This document shows, piece by piece, positions 15,972-23,881 of a stretch of 64,000 bases of DNA; position 1 is the first letter of the stretch; each line of letters starts with the position of its first letter. The stretch is taken from assembly GCA_028867025.1 (NCBI GenBank), contig JAGWHC010000001.1:313695-377694 (forward strand), read 5' to 3'. Both the position numbers and the translations under genes were made by a program. The stretch is from Microcaldota archaeon. Lineage in GTDB: Archaea; Micrarchaeota; Micrarchaeia; Micrarchaeales; CABMGC01. The notes beneath the pieces are model-generated. The model was given only the letters and a program-made list of their open reading frames with translations. It made no database searches and was not told where the DNA came from.

Positions 15972-16982
15972 ATGCGTGCCATCGATATCGATGAGCTTTG
16001 CAATACGCTAAAGGCATACAAGGACAAGCGAGTGGTGCTCACCTTCCACACTATAGGAGACCGAGACGCCGTGGGATCCGCCATGGCGCTTTCCTCTTTC
16101 TTCCCGAACGCCACCGTCTTCACCCCGGATTTTATAACCAACAACGCAAGACGGATGCTCGCCTACATAGGCTACTCGGAAAGGCTGAAAACCCAGCTAC
16201 CTGAAGGCATAGACCTTGTTGTCGTGCTCGACGCAAACAATACATTCGCGCTCGGCAGGCTCAGCGAAAGGCTCGTGCCTTCATCAGCAAAGATACTCTT
16301 CATAGATCACCACATGGTCCACAAAGACATGACAATCGACGCCCTGATATTCAACGATGAAAAATTCAATTCCACGGCAAGTATAGCGTGTGAGGTTCTC
16401 AAGAAGCTGGGGCAAAATATAGACAAAAGCGTGGCGATGCTACTCCTCAACGGGATAATAGCCGACTCAGCGGACATGCAAAACTCATCCCCACTGACCT
16501 TCCGCCAAGTTGCGGATCTGCTCGAGATTGCGCAGACCGATTTTTCGTTCTTCTCCGAATACTTTCATGAAAGCATACCTACGGGCAATAGGTACCAGGC
16601 GATAAAAGACGTAGCTTCAGCAAACATAGAGGTGGTGGGCAAGTACGTTTTGGTCTACGGCAGGGCTACAGAGCATGCCAATGTCGTCGCCGACGCGGCG
16701 CTCAGACTGGAAGCCGACGCAGCAGTGTTCTGGACTGTCGGCAACACTGAGGCATCTGTATCCGCGCGCCTTCGTGCGCCTCTGGACAAGAAGCTGTCCA
16801 TGCATCTCGGCGTGATAATGGAGGACATAGGCGTGCTGATAGGAGGCACAGGAGGCGGCCACGCATGCGCTGCTGGAGCCTACGGGATAAAGAAGGAATC
16901 TGCTCAGGTTGCAGGCGAGGAAACTGTGAAGAGAATCAAAGCGATAATGGAGAAAAACTCAAGAGGCAGCGACAACGCGTAG
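15972..16982 (+). CDS. DHH-family phosphoesterase (DHH-DHHA1, nanoRNase-like)
   Basis: 336 residues. The N-terminal DHH domain has HTIGDRDAVGSAMAL near residue 26 (motif I, both aspartates kept), VVVLDANN near 80 and the FIDHHMVH signature near 113. The C-terminal DHHA1 domain ends with the GGTGGGHACAAG substrate-binding loop near residue 298. Family members hydrolyse short oligonucleotides or cyclic dinucleotides with Mn2+. The gene follows prefoldin beta in a common archaeal arrangement. Its 3' end overlaps the convergent unknown gene by 24 bases. Confidence 0.85.
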   Translation: MRAIDIDELCNTLKAYKDKRVVLTFHTIGDRDAVGSAMALSSFFPNATVFTPDFITNNARRMLAYIGYSERLKTQLPEGIDLVVVLDANNTFALGRLSERLVPSSAKILFIDHHMVHKDMTIDALIFNDEKFNSTASIACEVLKKLGQNIDKSVAMLLLNGIIADSADMQNSSPLTFRQVADLLEIAQTDFSFFSEYFHESIPTGNRYQAIKDVASANIEVVGKYVLVYGRATEHANVVADAALRLEADAAVFWTVGNTEASVSARLRAPLDKKLSMHLGVIMEDIGVLIGGTGGGHACAAGAYGIKKESAQVAGEETVKRIKAIMEKNSRGSDNA

Positions 16983-17498
16983 AAAATGCCTTCTTCTAGT
17001 AGCGCGTCTATTTCTCCCGTTCTTTACGACTTCACGCACCACCTGTGCTTTCTCGCGCGCATCTATGGCCGCAAGGAACACGCCTCTCCAACCAGTTTTG
17101 ATTCCTAGGCTCGCTGCCTCGGGCATGTCTCCCAGAGAATGGTGCAAAAGAGAATCCACTAGTTTGGTCTTGAGGTCATCCGGCGAAGAGCCTGAAGTTA
17201 CGTCAATCGGGCCCGTGATGCCAGCCACGAAATCTCCATAGTTGTCAAGCAGCGTCGCAATCATGATGCCAAGCATCTTCTTTCCGGCCTTCGGGGAGAT
17301 GCGCACCTCCAAGGTCCTAGGCCTCTCGACTATCTTGTACACCGCCGTCACCCATTCCGATCCGTCGCTGTTTACCTGAAACCCTGTGATTACACCGTCT
17401 TCCCGCAGCGTCCTGCCAGTCTCTGACAGAAGATCTGCGGCCGCTTTTCCAGAGTCTCCGATAGTCTGCTTTGTCGCTCTTACTGACATTTCACCCAC
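16959..17498 (-). CDS. hypothetical protein with basic C-terminal tail
   Basis: 179 residues (an ATG at 17489 would give 176). It is soluble, with a long mixed alpha/beta body and a strongly basic C-terminus (KNGRNRRATRRRHFLRV) that could bind nucleic acid. I do not recognise the family. It converges on the DHH gene with a 24-base overlap. The 130 bases upstream are A/T-rich promoter-like sequence. Confidence 0.55.
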   Translation of the reverse strand: MGEMSVRATKQTIGDSGKAAADLLSETGRTLREDGVITGFQVNSDGSEWVTAVYKIVERPRTLEVRISPKAGKKMLGIMIATLLDNYGDFVAGITGPIDVTSGSSPDDLKTKLVDSLLHHSLGDMPEAASLGIKTGWRGVFLAAIDAREKAQVVREVVKNGRNRRATRRRHFLRVVAAS

Positions 17499-17632
17499 AC
17501 CAAAAATAATTTAGTAACTTAACTTAAAATACCCATCGAAACGATTCGTAACTTCCTTTAACCGAATACGTGTTTCTGTCCAAATTTAGTTCAGATTGTT
17601 GAACAAACTGACATTTTTGCGCAGCCGTACCT

Positions 17633-17880
17633 TCAGTGTCTTCTTTCCGTTCTAGCCAAGGCCCTCATCCATTTTGGTGCAGCCGCTATTTCTTTTGCGT
17701 TCTCCTTCATCGTTTCTACGATGTCTCCCTTCACGAAGTTCTTGTCTATAGCCCTGTAAGCTGCAGCAAGTCCAGCTTTTCTGGCGGGGTCTTTGGTACG
17801 GCTTATCAGTTCCGCACATACAGAAGCCCATGCCTCCTCAATCTCCTCCTCAATTGTCCTTGTTTATAGTTTTGTAGCAT
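17633..17880 (-). pseudogene. small leaderless gene interrupted by an apparent frameshift
   Basis: An ATG at 17880 lies about 26 bases after a minus-strand TATA-like ATATTTAAG (17901-17911). Its frame reads MLQNYKQGQ and then, unless the frame changes, ends in about 24 residues. The -1 frame, open from 17863 to a TGA at 17635-17633, has no start codon. It encodes a well-behaved helical sequence including EEEIEEAWASVCAELISRTK and ending APKWMRALARTERRH. A -1 shift within 17863-17811 would join them into an about 82-residue protein. The cause could be a mutation, a sequencing error or programmed frameshifting; the shift region contains AGGAGG twice. Family unknown. Confidence 0.4.
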
Positions 17881-17938
17881 AGAAGAGCCGCATGTTTCTA
17901 GCTTAAATATCTGACGAGCCAAATCATCATGGGGTTCT

Positions 17939-19141
17939 GTGAAGATAGCCATAGTGTCTGATTTTCACCTGGGCTACGATAGGTTTAGGGAAGATGCCTT
18001 CAAGCAGGCAGAGCAAGCTCTCGAAGCCGCTGCGAGCGAAGCAGATGCGATAATCATACCTGGCGATGTCTTCGATACGCGCGTCCCAAGGCCGGATGTG
18101 CTAGCAGAGGCGATAAACATATTCAGGAACCTTTCAAAGAAAGAATGGAGGGCTAAGGTCACAGAGGTCAAGGCTGCAAGCAGGGCGTACACGAGCGTTC
18201 CAGTGGTCGCGATACCTGGAACCCACGAGAGGCGTGCGCAGGGAGTGGAGAATCCCGTAAACCTGCTAGGACTCGCGGGGCTGCTGGTCGACGTGAGCGA
18301 CGGCTATGCGGTAATCGAAAAGGGAAGCGAGAAGGTTATGGTATTCGGGATAGGAGGCGTTTCTGAAGAGCGTTTCCTCGAAACCATCAAAAAGCTGGAT
18401 CCCAAACCGATGTCAGGACATTTCAGCATCTTCATGTTCCACCAGTCCGCCTACGAGCTGCTTCCTTTCAGCGACGATTTCATTCACCTTGACCAGCTTC
18501 CGAAAGGCTTTGATCTATACGTCAACGGTCACATACACAACAGGGTGGAGAAGAAGGTCCACGGGAAGAACTTCCTCATACCAGGCAGCACCGTACTCAC
18601 GCAGCTCAAGGACGGCGAGCAGGAAGAGAAGGGTTTCTTCATATTTGACACAAACTCAGAAGCGTACTCCTTCAGAAAGATAAAATCCAGGAGGTTCACT
18701 GTCGCAAAGGTAAACGCGGAAGGCAAAACCGCAGGCGAGCTTGAAGCGGAGATAAGGAAAGCGGTGGATTCCGCGCTCAAACCAGGGGAGGTGCCCATAA
18801 TCAGGGTGGAAATAAGCGGCGCGATGAAGAAATCCAGAAGCATAGACGTGGATTTCCACGGTATAATGAAGGGATATCAGGGCAAAGCGATTGTGGAGAT
18901 AGCGAAACCAGGCATGGAAGCGATAGAGGCTAATAACACGGACATCGACGCTTTGAGGAAGGGTTCGCTGGAGAACATGTCTGTCAAGGATTACGGCCTT
19001 GGGATCTTCGTCGAGAAGCTGAGAGGGAACAAGTACGAGCTCGGCATAGGCCCCACAGAGCTCTTCGACCTGCTGAGCGAGGACGGCAGCAAGGACAAGG
19101 TAATAAAGAAGGCTCTCGAAGAGCTGTTTTCTAGCGCGTAG
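17939..19141 (+). CDS. Mre11-like DNA repair nuclease (metallophosphoesterase)
   Basis: 400 residues from a GTG start, chosen because it sits directly on motif I. Phosphoesterase motifs in order: SDFHLGY (residue 7), GDVFD (42), GTHERR (95), FHQS (about 160) and GHIHN (about 196). These match the Mre11/SbcD family, except that the asparagine of the usual GNHD/E is threonine. A C-terminal domain of about 170 residues follows, without recognisable signature. Mre11 works with Rad50 in double-strand break processing. No rad50 or herA/nurA lies beside it here. Overlaps the convergent acdA by 11 bases. Confidence 0.8.
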   Translation: MKIAIVSDFHLGYDRFREDAFKQAEQALEAAASEADAIIIPGDVFDTRVPRPDVLAEAINIFRNLSKKEWRAKVTEVKAASRAYTSVPVVAIPGTHERRAQGVENPVNLLGLAGLLVDVSDGYAVIEKGSEKVMVFGIGGVSEERFLETIKKLDPKPMSGHFSIFMFHQSAYELLPFSDDFIHLDQLPKGFDLYVNGHIHNRVEKKVHGKNFLIPGSTVLTQLKDGEQEEKGFFIFDTNSEAYSFRKIKSRRFTVAKVNAEGKTAGELEAEIRKAVDSALKPGEVPIIRVEISGAMKKSRSIDVDFHGIMKGYQGKAIVEIAKPGMEAIEANNTDIDALRKGSLENMSVKDYGLGIFVEKLRGNKYELGIGPTELFDLLSEDGSKDKVIKKALEELFSSA

Positions 19142-20525
19142 AGGATCTGCTTTTGAACTCCGCGTACTCAAAAAGCGCTTCCAGCGAGTCTATGGCTGCG
19201 ATGGGCGAATCGTATACAGGTACACCTCCTTCTTCGAGCAGTTTTGCCTGCTTCTCAGTATACTCGGTGCCCACGCTGATCACAAGCAGGGGCTTTGAGA
19301 GCGTTATCTTTTTCTGCACCATCTCCCTTGTGACTGAAGGATCAGCTCCAGGAGTCTGGTAGAGTATTATCACTACCAGCATGTCCGTGTTCCTGTCCGC
19401 GCCTATCAGGTCAAGCGCCTGCCTGTACCTGTTAGCGTCGGCGTCTCCGGCAAGATCCAGCGGATTCGCTATGTTGACGAGTCCGGGCATCACCTTCTTG
19501 AGCGCCTTTTTCGTGCCCTCAGCGTAATCCGCCATCTTCAGGTAGCGCGAAGACGCAATCTCGTCGGCCGTTATCACTCCCGCACCACCGCCGTTTGTTA
19601 TCACCGCCACCCTGTTCCCCGATGGTTTCACCTCGGAAGCAAAAATTTTTGCATAGTACAGCAGCTCGCTAAGGTCGTTTGCAATGGCAAAGCCGAACTG
19701 CCTGAAAATCGCCTCCTGCACGGCATAGTTGCCGGCCAGCGAAGCTGTGTGGGAATGGGCAGCGTTTACCCCGGCGCTCGTCCTGCCGGCCTTGAGCACA
19801 ACCACAGGCTTCTTCTTCGTCAGCTTTCTCGCCAGCTCGACGAATTCCTTGCCACGCTTTATCCCCTCTATGTACAGCACGATCACCTTCGTCTCATCGT
19901 CGTTCATCAGGTACTCAAGTATGTCGACCTCATCCACGTAAGCAGCATTGCCGTAAGATATGAACTTCGATAGCCCAAAACCCTCCCCGGCGATCACGTC
20001 AAGCACCGTGCTGCCCACTGCGCCGCTCTGCGACACGAAGCTTACGGAGCCTACCTTTGGCCTGCTTATCTTCTTCATCGGGAGGAACATAGTATCGCTC
20101 TTCGCCCTGGTGTCCATCACGCCAAGGCAGTTCGGCCCCACCATGGCGATGCGGTATTTCTTTGCAATCTCTGTTATCCTGTCCTGGAGCTTGACCTCGC
20201 CAACTTCCGCGAATCCGCCGCTCACGACTACAACTGACTTCACCTTCGCCTTGCCGCACTGCTCCAGCACAAGAGGGACTATGGGAGCCGGGACGGCTAT
20301 CACCGCAAGATCAATGGTGTCCTTTATCTCCAGCACAGTCCTGTAGGACTTTCGCCCTAGAATCTCATCAGCGTTCGGATTCACAGGATAGAGCTTGCCT
20401 TCGTAGCCCGCGGCTATGTAATTCTGCATTATCACGTTGCCCACCTTGCCTGGGCTTCGCGAGGCGCCTATGATCGCCACGTTCATTGGCTTCATCATCG
20501 GTGTAAGATCCATTCGCGTGCCCAT
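19131..20525 (-). CDS. acdA: acetate-CoA ligase (ADP-forming), alpha subunit
   Basis: About 464 residues from the ATG at 20525, 5 bases after the beta-subunit stop; a longer frame from 20561 would overlap that gene. The order is CoA-binding Rossmann domain (NVAIIGASRSPGKVGN), succinyl-CoA-synthetase-like domains with GPNCLGV and SQSGAVGS, and the catalytic histidine loop NAAHSHTASLAG. The enzyme converts acetyl-CoA, ADP and phosphate to acetate, CoA and ATP. It is the main substrate-level phosphorylation step of many fermenting archaea. The alpha and beta subunits are separate genes, as in Thermococcales. Confidence 0.92.
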   Translation of the reverse strand: MGTRMDLTPMMKPMNVAIIGASRSPGKVGNVIMQNYIAAGYEGKLYPVNPNADEILGRKSYRTVLEIKDTIDLAVIAVPAPIVPLVLEQCGKAKVKSVVVVSGGFAEVGEVKLQDRITEIAKKYRIAMVGPNCLGVMDTRAKSDTMFLPMKKISRPKVGSVSFVSQSGAVGSTVLDVIAGEGFGLSKFISYGNAAYVDEVDILEYLMNDDETKVIVLYIEGIKRGKEFVELARKLTKKKPVVVLKAGRTSAGVNAAHSHTASLAGNYAVQEAIFRQFGFAIANDLSELLYYAKIFASEVKPSGNRVAVITNGGGAGVITADEIASSRYLKMADYAEGTKKALKKVMPGLVNIANPLDLAGDADANRYRQALDLIGADRNTDMLVVIILYQTPGADPSVTREMVQKKITLSKPLLVISVGTEYTEKQAKLLEEGGVPVYDSPIAAIDSLEALFEYAEFKSRSSTR

Positions 20526-20529
20526 AGAA

Positions 20530-21147
20530 TCACGTAAGTATGCGGATGTCGACCGCCTCATAGGAGTCCTGCCTCACAATCACAGGGTTCAGGTCAAGTT
20601 CCGACACTTTCTTGTTTTCAGTAAGCAGCTTCGACACTTTCATCAAAAGCGATACTATCTCATCCTCGGCCTTGCCGTCGTATGTTACTATCTTCCTCGA
20701 CTGCAGCTCTGAAAGCATGTCCACTGCGTCGGCTTTTGTTATCGGGCACAGTCTGAGCTGCACGTCCTTGAACGCCTCTACATAGACGCCGCCCAGACCC
20801 ACGAGCAGCACCTTGCCGAACTGCGCGTCCGTGTTCCCGCCGATTATTATTTCGACACCGGGGTCTGCCATCTTCTGCGCAAGTATCTTGTAGGGTCTCA
20901 GCATCCTGCCCCGCCTGACCAGGTCATCGTATGCAGCAGCGATCTCCTTCTCTCCGTCAATGTCGAGCTTTACGAGCCCGGCCCTGCTCTTGTGCACCGC
21001 CTTTTCAGAAATAAGCTTGAGCACTATCCTTTTTCCCTTCGCGAAGTCCGCCGCGCTCTCGGCGCTGTTCACATACGCGCTTCCAATGCTCTTTATCTTG
21101 TACTTGTCCAGAAGCTTCCGAGCCTGCATGTAGTCAAGCAGAGGCAT
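20530..21147 (-). CDS. acdB: acetate-CoA ligase (ADP-forming), beta subunit
   Basis: 205 residues, an ATP-grasp domain. LDKYKIKSIGSAYVNS is at the start. The VLKLISEKAVHKSRAGLVKL strand-loop near residue 42 corresponds to the ATP-grasp lysine region. PGVEIIIGGNTDAQFGKVLLVGLGG lies near residue 111, and the metal-binding ELDLNPVIV motif is near the end. It catalyses transfer of the phosphoryl group to ADP. Slightly shorter than the about 230-residue Pyrococcus subunit. Immediately upstream of acdA on the minus strand. Confidence 0.92.
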   Translation of the reverse strand: MPLLDYMQARKLLDKYKIKSIGSAYVNSAESAADFAKGKRIVLKLISEKAVHKSRAGLVKLDIDGEKEIAAAYDDLVRRGRMLRPYKILAQKMADPGVEIIIGGNTDAQFGKVLLVGLGGVYVEAFKDVQLRLCPITKADAVDMLSELQSRKIVTYDGKAEDEIVSLLMKVSKLLTENKKVSELDLNPVIVRQDSYEAVDIRILT

Positions 21148-21154
21148 TGGCTCA

Positions 21155-21862
21155 CTAGATAGAAGAAAACACGCCAGGCATGTACGCGTACAGATAGTAC
21201 ACTACGGCTACAACCACTATCACTGCCGCCACACCAATCCAGAGCTTCCTGCGCGGCTTGCCGTGCAGTTTGAGCGGGGGTATCTTGCTGTCCATCGGGC
21301 CTGCCGGCGCCTCCGGTCGCATGGCCGTGGCCCCCTCCTGAGGTTGTGCCACCTGCGGTTCCTGTTGCACCTGTTTCTGCACAGGCGTCTGAACAGTTTG
21401 CATCGGCTTGGCCTGCAGGAAACCCTGCTCGGTAAGCGTAAGCTCGACATTGCCGTTCTTCAGCTCATATCCCACGAAGTTCTGCTTGTTTAGCTTGTAG
21501 AGCCTGAACGCAAGGTCCTTGGAGCGCACGTTCAGAGTGCTCTGCAGCTCTGCGGGATAGCGCTTTCCTCCAGACATCTGTCTCAGCACCTCGAGGTCCA
21601 GCGCATCAATCGACTCGCCGCTTTTCGCCTCAGCGTCCGCCTTGAGCTTATTTCCCGCATCTGTTACCACTATGCTGTTCGGTCCTGGATAATATGCGGT
21701 GAAATCTATGAGTCCCTTCTGTTTCAGCGACCCTGTTATGTTCGCGGCGTCAAACACGCTCGCGTTTATGACACTTCCAAAGCGCTCAAGCGTGGTGTCC
21801 TTTTCTATCTTGAGAAGGCATGTGAGGTCTAGGAAGTTTATGTTCTCAGGATTAGAAGCCAT
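21155..21862 (-). CDS. tail-anchored protein with two winged-helix-like domains
   Basis: 235 residues. Two consecutive winged-helix-like segments (about 10-75 and 86-150, the second with YPAELQSTLNVRSKDLAFRL) are followed by a Pro/Gln/Val-rich linker (about 155-190). A basic stop (GKPRRK) and one C-terminal membrane helix (about 207-229, rich in Val/Ala) complete it. A DNA-binding-type head on a membrane tail suggests a membrane-tethered regulator or nucleoid anchor. No family is recognised. It precedes acdB by 7 bases and is divergent from aCPSF2. Palindromic TTAAC repeats flank its TATA element. Confidence 0.7.
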   Translation of the reverse strand: MASNPENINFLDLTCLLKIEKDTTLERFGSVINASVFDAANITGSLKQKGLIDFTAYYPGPNSIVVTDAGNKLKADAEAKSGESIDALDLEVLRQMSGGKRYPAELQSTLNVRSKDLAFRLYKLNKQNFVGYELKNGNVELTLTEQGFLQAKPMQTVQTPVQKQVQQEPQVAQPQEGATAMRPEAPAGPMDSKIPPLKLHGKPRRKLWIGVAAVIVVVAVVYYLYAYMPGVFSSI

Positions 21863-21890
21863 GGTAACAGTTAACCTTTATATGTTAACA
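21863..21890. promoter_or_regulatory. paired TTAAC palindromes around the TATA element of a winged-helix gene
   Basis: Just before the ATG at 21862 lies GGTAACAGTTAACC (21863-21876), a near-palindrome. Then comes a minus-strand TATA element (about 21877-21884), then the perfect palindrome TGTTAACA (21883-21890). This looks like an operator, possibly for the winged-helix product itself. The region also serves the divergent aCPSF2 gene. Confidence 0.35.
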
Positions 21891-21912
21891 ATTAATAGTT
21901 TTGCATAATTCT

Positions 21913-23172
21913 GTGATTTCTTTGGAACTCCAGTTTCTTGGCGGCGCAAGCGAGGTGGGCAGGTCCGCCATATTGTTCAAGGGCAGCAAGCACATAATCA
22001 TGGACTACGGCATAAAACTCAACCATAAGACCGAGTACCCGTTGCCTGCCGGCAGAGTTGACGCCTGCGTGCTAAGCCACGCGCACATAGACCACAGCGG
22101 CAACTTCCCCTTCCTTTACAAGGACGAGCTTCCGATAACGTACGGAACCGAGCCCACGAAGGAGCTCAGCAGCCTGCTCGTGGAGGACTCAATGAAGGTC
22201 GGCAAGAAGAACCATCAGCCTCCGAAATTCAACAAGCACAACCTGCGCAGCTTCCTTGAGAGATTCTCGTCGCATGATTTCGGGGAGGAGATAGAACTAG
22301 GCGAGTATTCCATAACCCTCTATGATGCCGGGCACATAAGCGGTAGCTCGATAACCAAGATAGAGAGCAGGAAGAGCGGCAGGAAGCTCGTGTACACGGG
22401 CGACTTCAAGCTCGAGCCGCAGATGATCCAGGGTAGCGCAGACATAGTGAAGAGCGACATACTGCTCACAGAAACGACGTATGCAAACCGTGAACATCCT
22501 GAAAGGGAGGAGTTGATCCGCAAGTTCGCCGATGAGGTAAGGCAGACGCTAGACAACGGAGGCACAGCTCTCATCCCGAGCTTCGCGGTGGGCAGGGCGC
22601 AGGAGATACTCGCTGTGCTGCACAAGTACAAGCTTTCCGACCGTGTTTTCATAGACGGCATGGCGCGAAAGGCGACGCAGATAGCGATGAGGTACCCGGA
22701 GTACATACGGAACGTAGATCTGCTCCACGATGCGATAAAGAAGATAATGTGGATAGGCAGCGAGGAGCACAGAGGACATGCAGTCAGCGGGCCAAGCATA
22801 ATACTCACCACTGCGGGCATGCTCAATGGCGGACCCGTTCTGAACTACCTCACCAAACTTGGCCCGAATTCCAAGATCTTCCTCACAGGCTACCAGGTCG
22901 AGGGCACCAACGGCAGGAAGCTGATGGAGGGCAAACCGCTTTCGATAGACGGCAGGAAGGAGGTGGTGAAGACGCCATGGGTGTACTATGATTTTTCAGC
23001 GCATGCTGGCAAGTCAGACCTCTACGAATATGTGAAGAAGAGCAGCCCAGAGCTCGTGATATGCGTCCACGGAGACCAGAAGATAGCCGAGGAGTTCGCC
23101 GAAAGCCTGAAGGTCGAGGGCTTCAAGACGCATGTTCCAAGGCAGGGCGACAGCATAAAACTGGATTTCTGA
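21913..23172 (+). CDS. aCPSF2-type beta-CASP ribonuclease (no KH domain)
   Basis: 419 residues from a GTG at 21913 (a TTG four codons earlier is open). It contains a metallo-beta-lactamase core with the HAHIDHSG motif near residue 58 and TGDFK near 161. The beta-CASP part has SFAVGRAQE near 221 and SAHAG near 362, and the C-terminal metal-binding histidine is in CVHGDQK near 381. Length and absence of N-terminal KH domains point to aCPSF2 rather than aCPSF1. Homologues are endo- and 5'-3' exoribonucleases in RNA 3'-end processing and decay. Divergent from the membrane winged-helix gene. Confidence 0.9.
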   Translation: MISLELQFLGGASEVGRSAILFKGSKHIIMDYGIKLNHKTEYPLPAGRVDACVLSHAHIDHSGNFPFLYKDELPITYGTEPTKELSSLLVEDSMKVGKKNHQPPKFNKHNLRSFLERFSSHDFGEEIELGEYSITLYDAGHISGSSITKIESRKSGRKLVYTGDFKLEPQMIQGSADIVKSDILLTETTYANREHPEREELIRKFADEVRQTLDNGGTALIPSFAVGRAQEILAVLHKYKLSDRVFIDGMARKATQIAMRYPEYIRNVDLLHDAIKKIMWIGSEEHRGHAVSGPSIILTTAGMLNGGPVLNYLTKLGPNSKIFLTGYQVEGTNGRKLMEGKPLSIDGRKEVVKTPWVYYDFSAHAGKSDLYEYVKKSSPELVICVHGDQKIAEEFAESLKVEGFKTHVPRQGDSIKLDF

Positions 23173-23230
23173 GTCATACGCAATCCTGGCTTGCGCTAGC
23201 CTCGATAAAACGCCAAGAATCAGGGTACTA

Positions 23231-23530
23231 TTATTCTCCCTTTCCTACGACTTCTATCTTGCCGTACTTGCCAGTGCTTAGCTGAGGGTTGCCCTTGAAC
23301 TCGCTCACGTAGCCGTTGGTTACCTTTACCTTGTCACCAACGCTCACGATGTCTATGTTGCCTTCCCAGAGCGATATGGCTATGCTGCCTGTGTCGTCGC
23401 TTATGACAGCGTCGGCCACGTTCAGCCTCTTGCCATACTTTGTGATGACCTCCCTGGGGTCACTCTTCTCTGTGATGGTGCCTTCAAGTTCTACGTTAGT
23501 AGCCCCTGCTTTCAGTTCAGATATCTTCAT
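23231..23530 (-). CDS. single-stranded DNA-binding protein, single OB fold
   Basis: 99 residues forming one OB fold with the RPA/SOSS-B-like pattern: NVELEGTITEKSDPREV, then VADAVISDDTGSIAISLWEGNIDIVSVGDKVKVTNGYVSEFKG. It probably binds single-stranded DNA in replication or repair. The acidic or aromatic C-terminal tail found in some SSBs is absent. A minus-strand TATA element at about 23563-23573 lies 25-30 bases before a start close to the ATG. It is transcribed away from the RNA-rich gap that follows. Confidence 0.8.
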   Translation of the reverse strand: MKISELKAGATNVELEGTITEKSDPREVITKYGKRLNVADAVISDDTGSIAISLWEGNIDIVSVGDKVKVTNGYVSEFKGNPQLSTGKYGKIEVVGKGE

Positions 23531-23586
23531 CTGTTCACCGTGAGGTAGAATATGTTTGTAGGGTTATAATAATGTTTCTTGGGAGT

Positions 23587-23645
23587 TCAGCTGCCAGTTC
23601 CGCTATTTGCGCGCCTGTCAGCAGGACCCTGGCAAATCACGCTGA
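23587..23645. ncRNA. candidate structured RNA, three-tier hairpin
   Basis: TCAGC at 23587-23591 pairs with GCTGA at 23641-23645. TGCCAG at 23592-23597 pairs perfectly with CTGGCA at 23629-23634. An apical hairpin CCTG(TCAG)CAGG fills 23614-23625. The 3' side keeps an unpaired AATCAC. The element is G/C-rich inside an A/T-rich 350-base gap (23531-23881) with no credible gene. TATA-like stretches exist on both sides, so the strand is not decided. H/ACA-type guide RNA is one possibility but no convincing ACA box was found. Confidence 0.4.
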
Positions 23646-23787
23646 TCGGCATAATAAATCTCAAAATGATAAAAATATCAGTATATAATCTAGTAATATA
23701 AGTAAATATTCATATTATTTCTCCAAAAAGTATTTATACAGTCCAGGACAACATACAGGCAAGGAGTCTGTTAGACATTATATTGCA

Positions 23788-23846
23788 GAGGTGCGCGGCT
23801 CATTTTGAGATGCCCACTCCTAACATCCCATCCTTCCGTGCACCTC
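23788..23846 (+). ncRNA. candidate structured RNA with an 11-bp closing stem
   Basis: GAGGTGCGCGG (23788-23798) pairs over its full length with CCGTGCACCTC (23836-23846), one G-U. The 37-base interior can form a small CTCA/TGAG hairpin. A plus-strand TATA element (TATTTATAC, 23731-23739) would start transcription near 23762, so the RNA may include an unpaired 5' part of about 25 bases. It lies 36 bases beyond the stop of the RNase P Pop5 gene (minus strand). It is too short and lacks the motifs for RNase P RNA, SRP RNA or 5S rRNA. Confidence 0.42.
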
Positions 23847-23881
23847 GCATTCATGCTTAAGATCAAGGCGCAGCGGAGCGG

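Noticed and set aside
17636-17869. 77-codon plus-strand frame in the gap before the Mre11-like gene
   Set aside because: The opposite strand has much better coding character and a promoter; see the frameshifted gene at 17633-17880.
23581-23650. C/D box guide RNA on the minus strand (GTGATTT as C box, CTGA as D boxes)
   Set aside because: The C box differs in two positions, no convincing C' box was found, and the nested stems argue for a different fold.
23762-23850. RNase P RNA, SRP RNA or 5S rRNA at the second hairpin
   Set aside because: Far too short for the first two, and the conserved family sequence blocks are missing. A partial look of 5S-like CCCATCC was not backed by its flanks.
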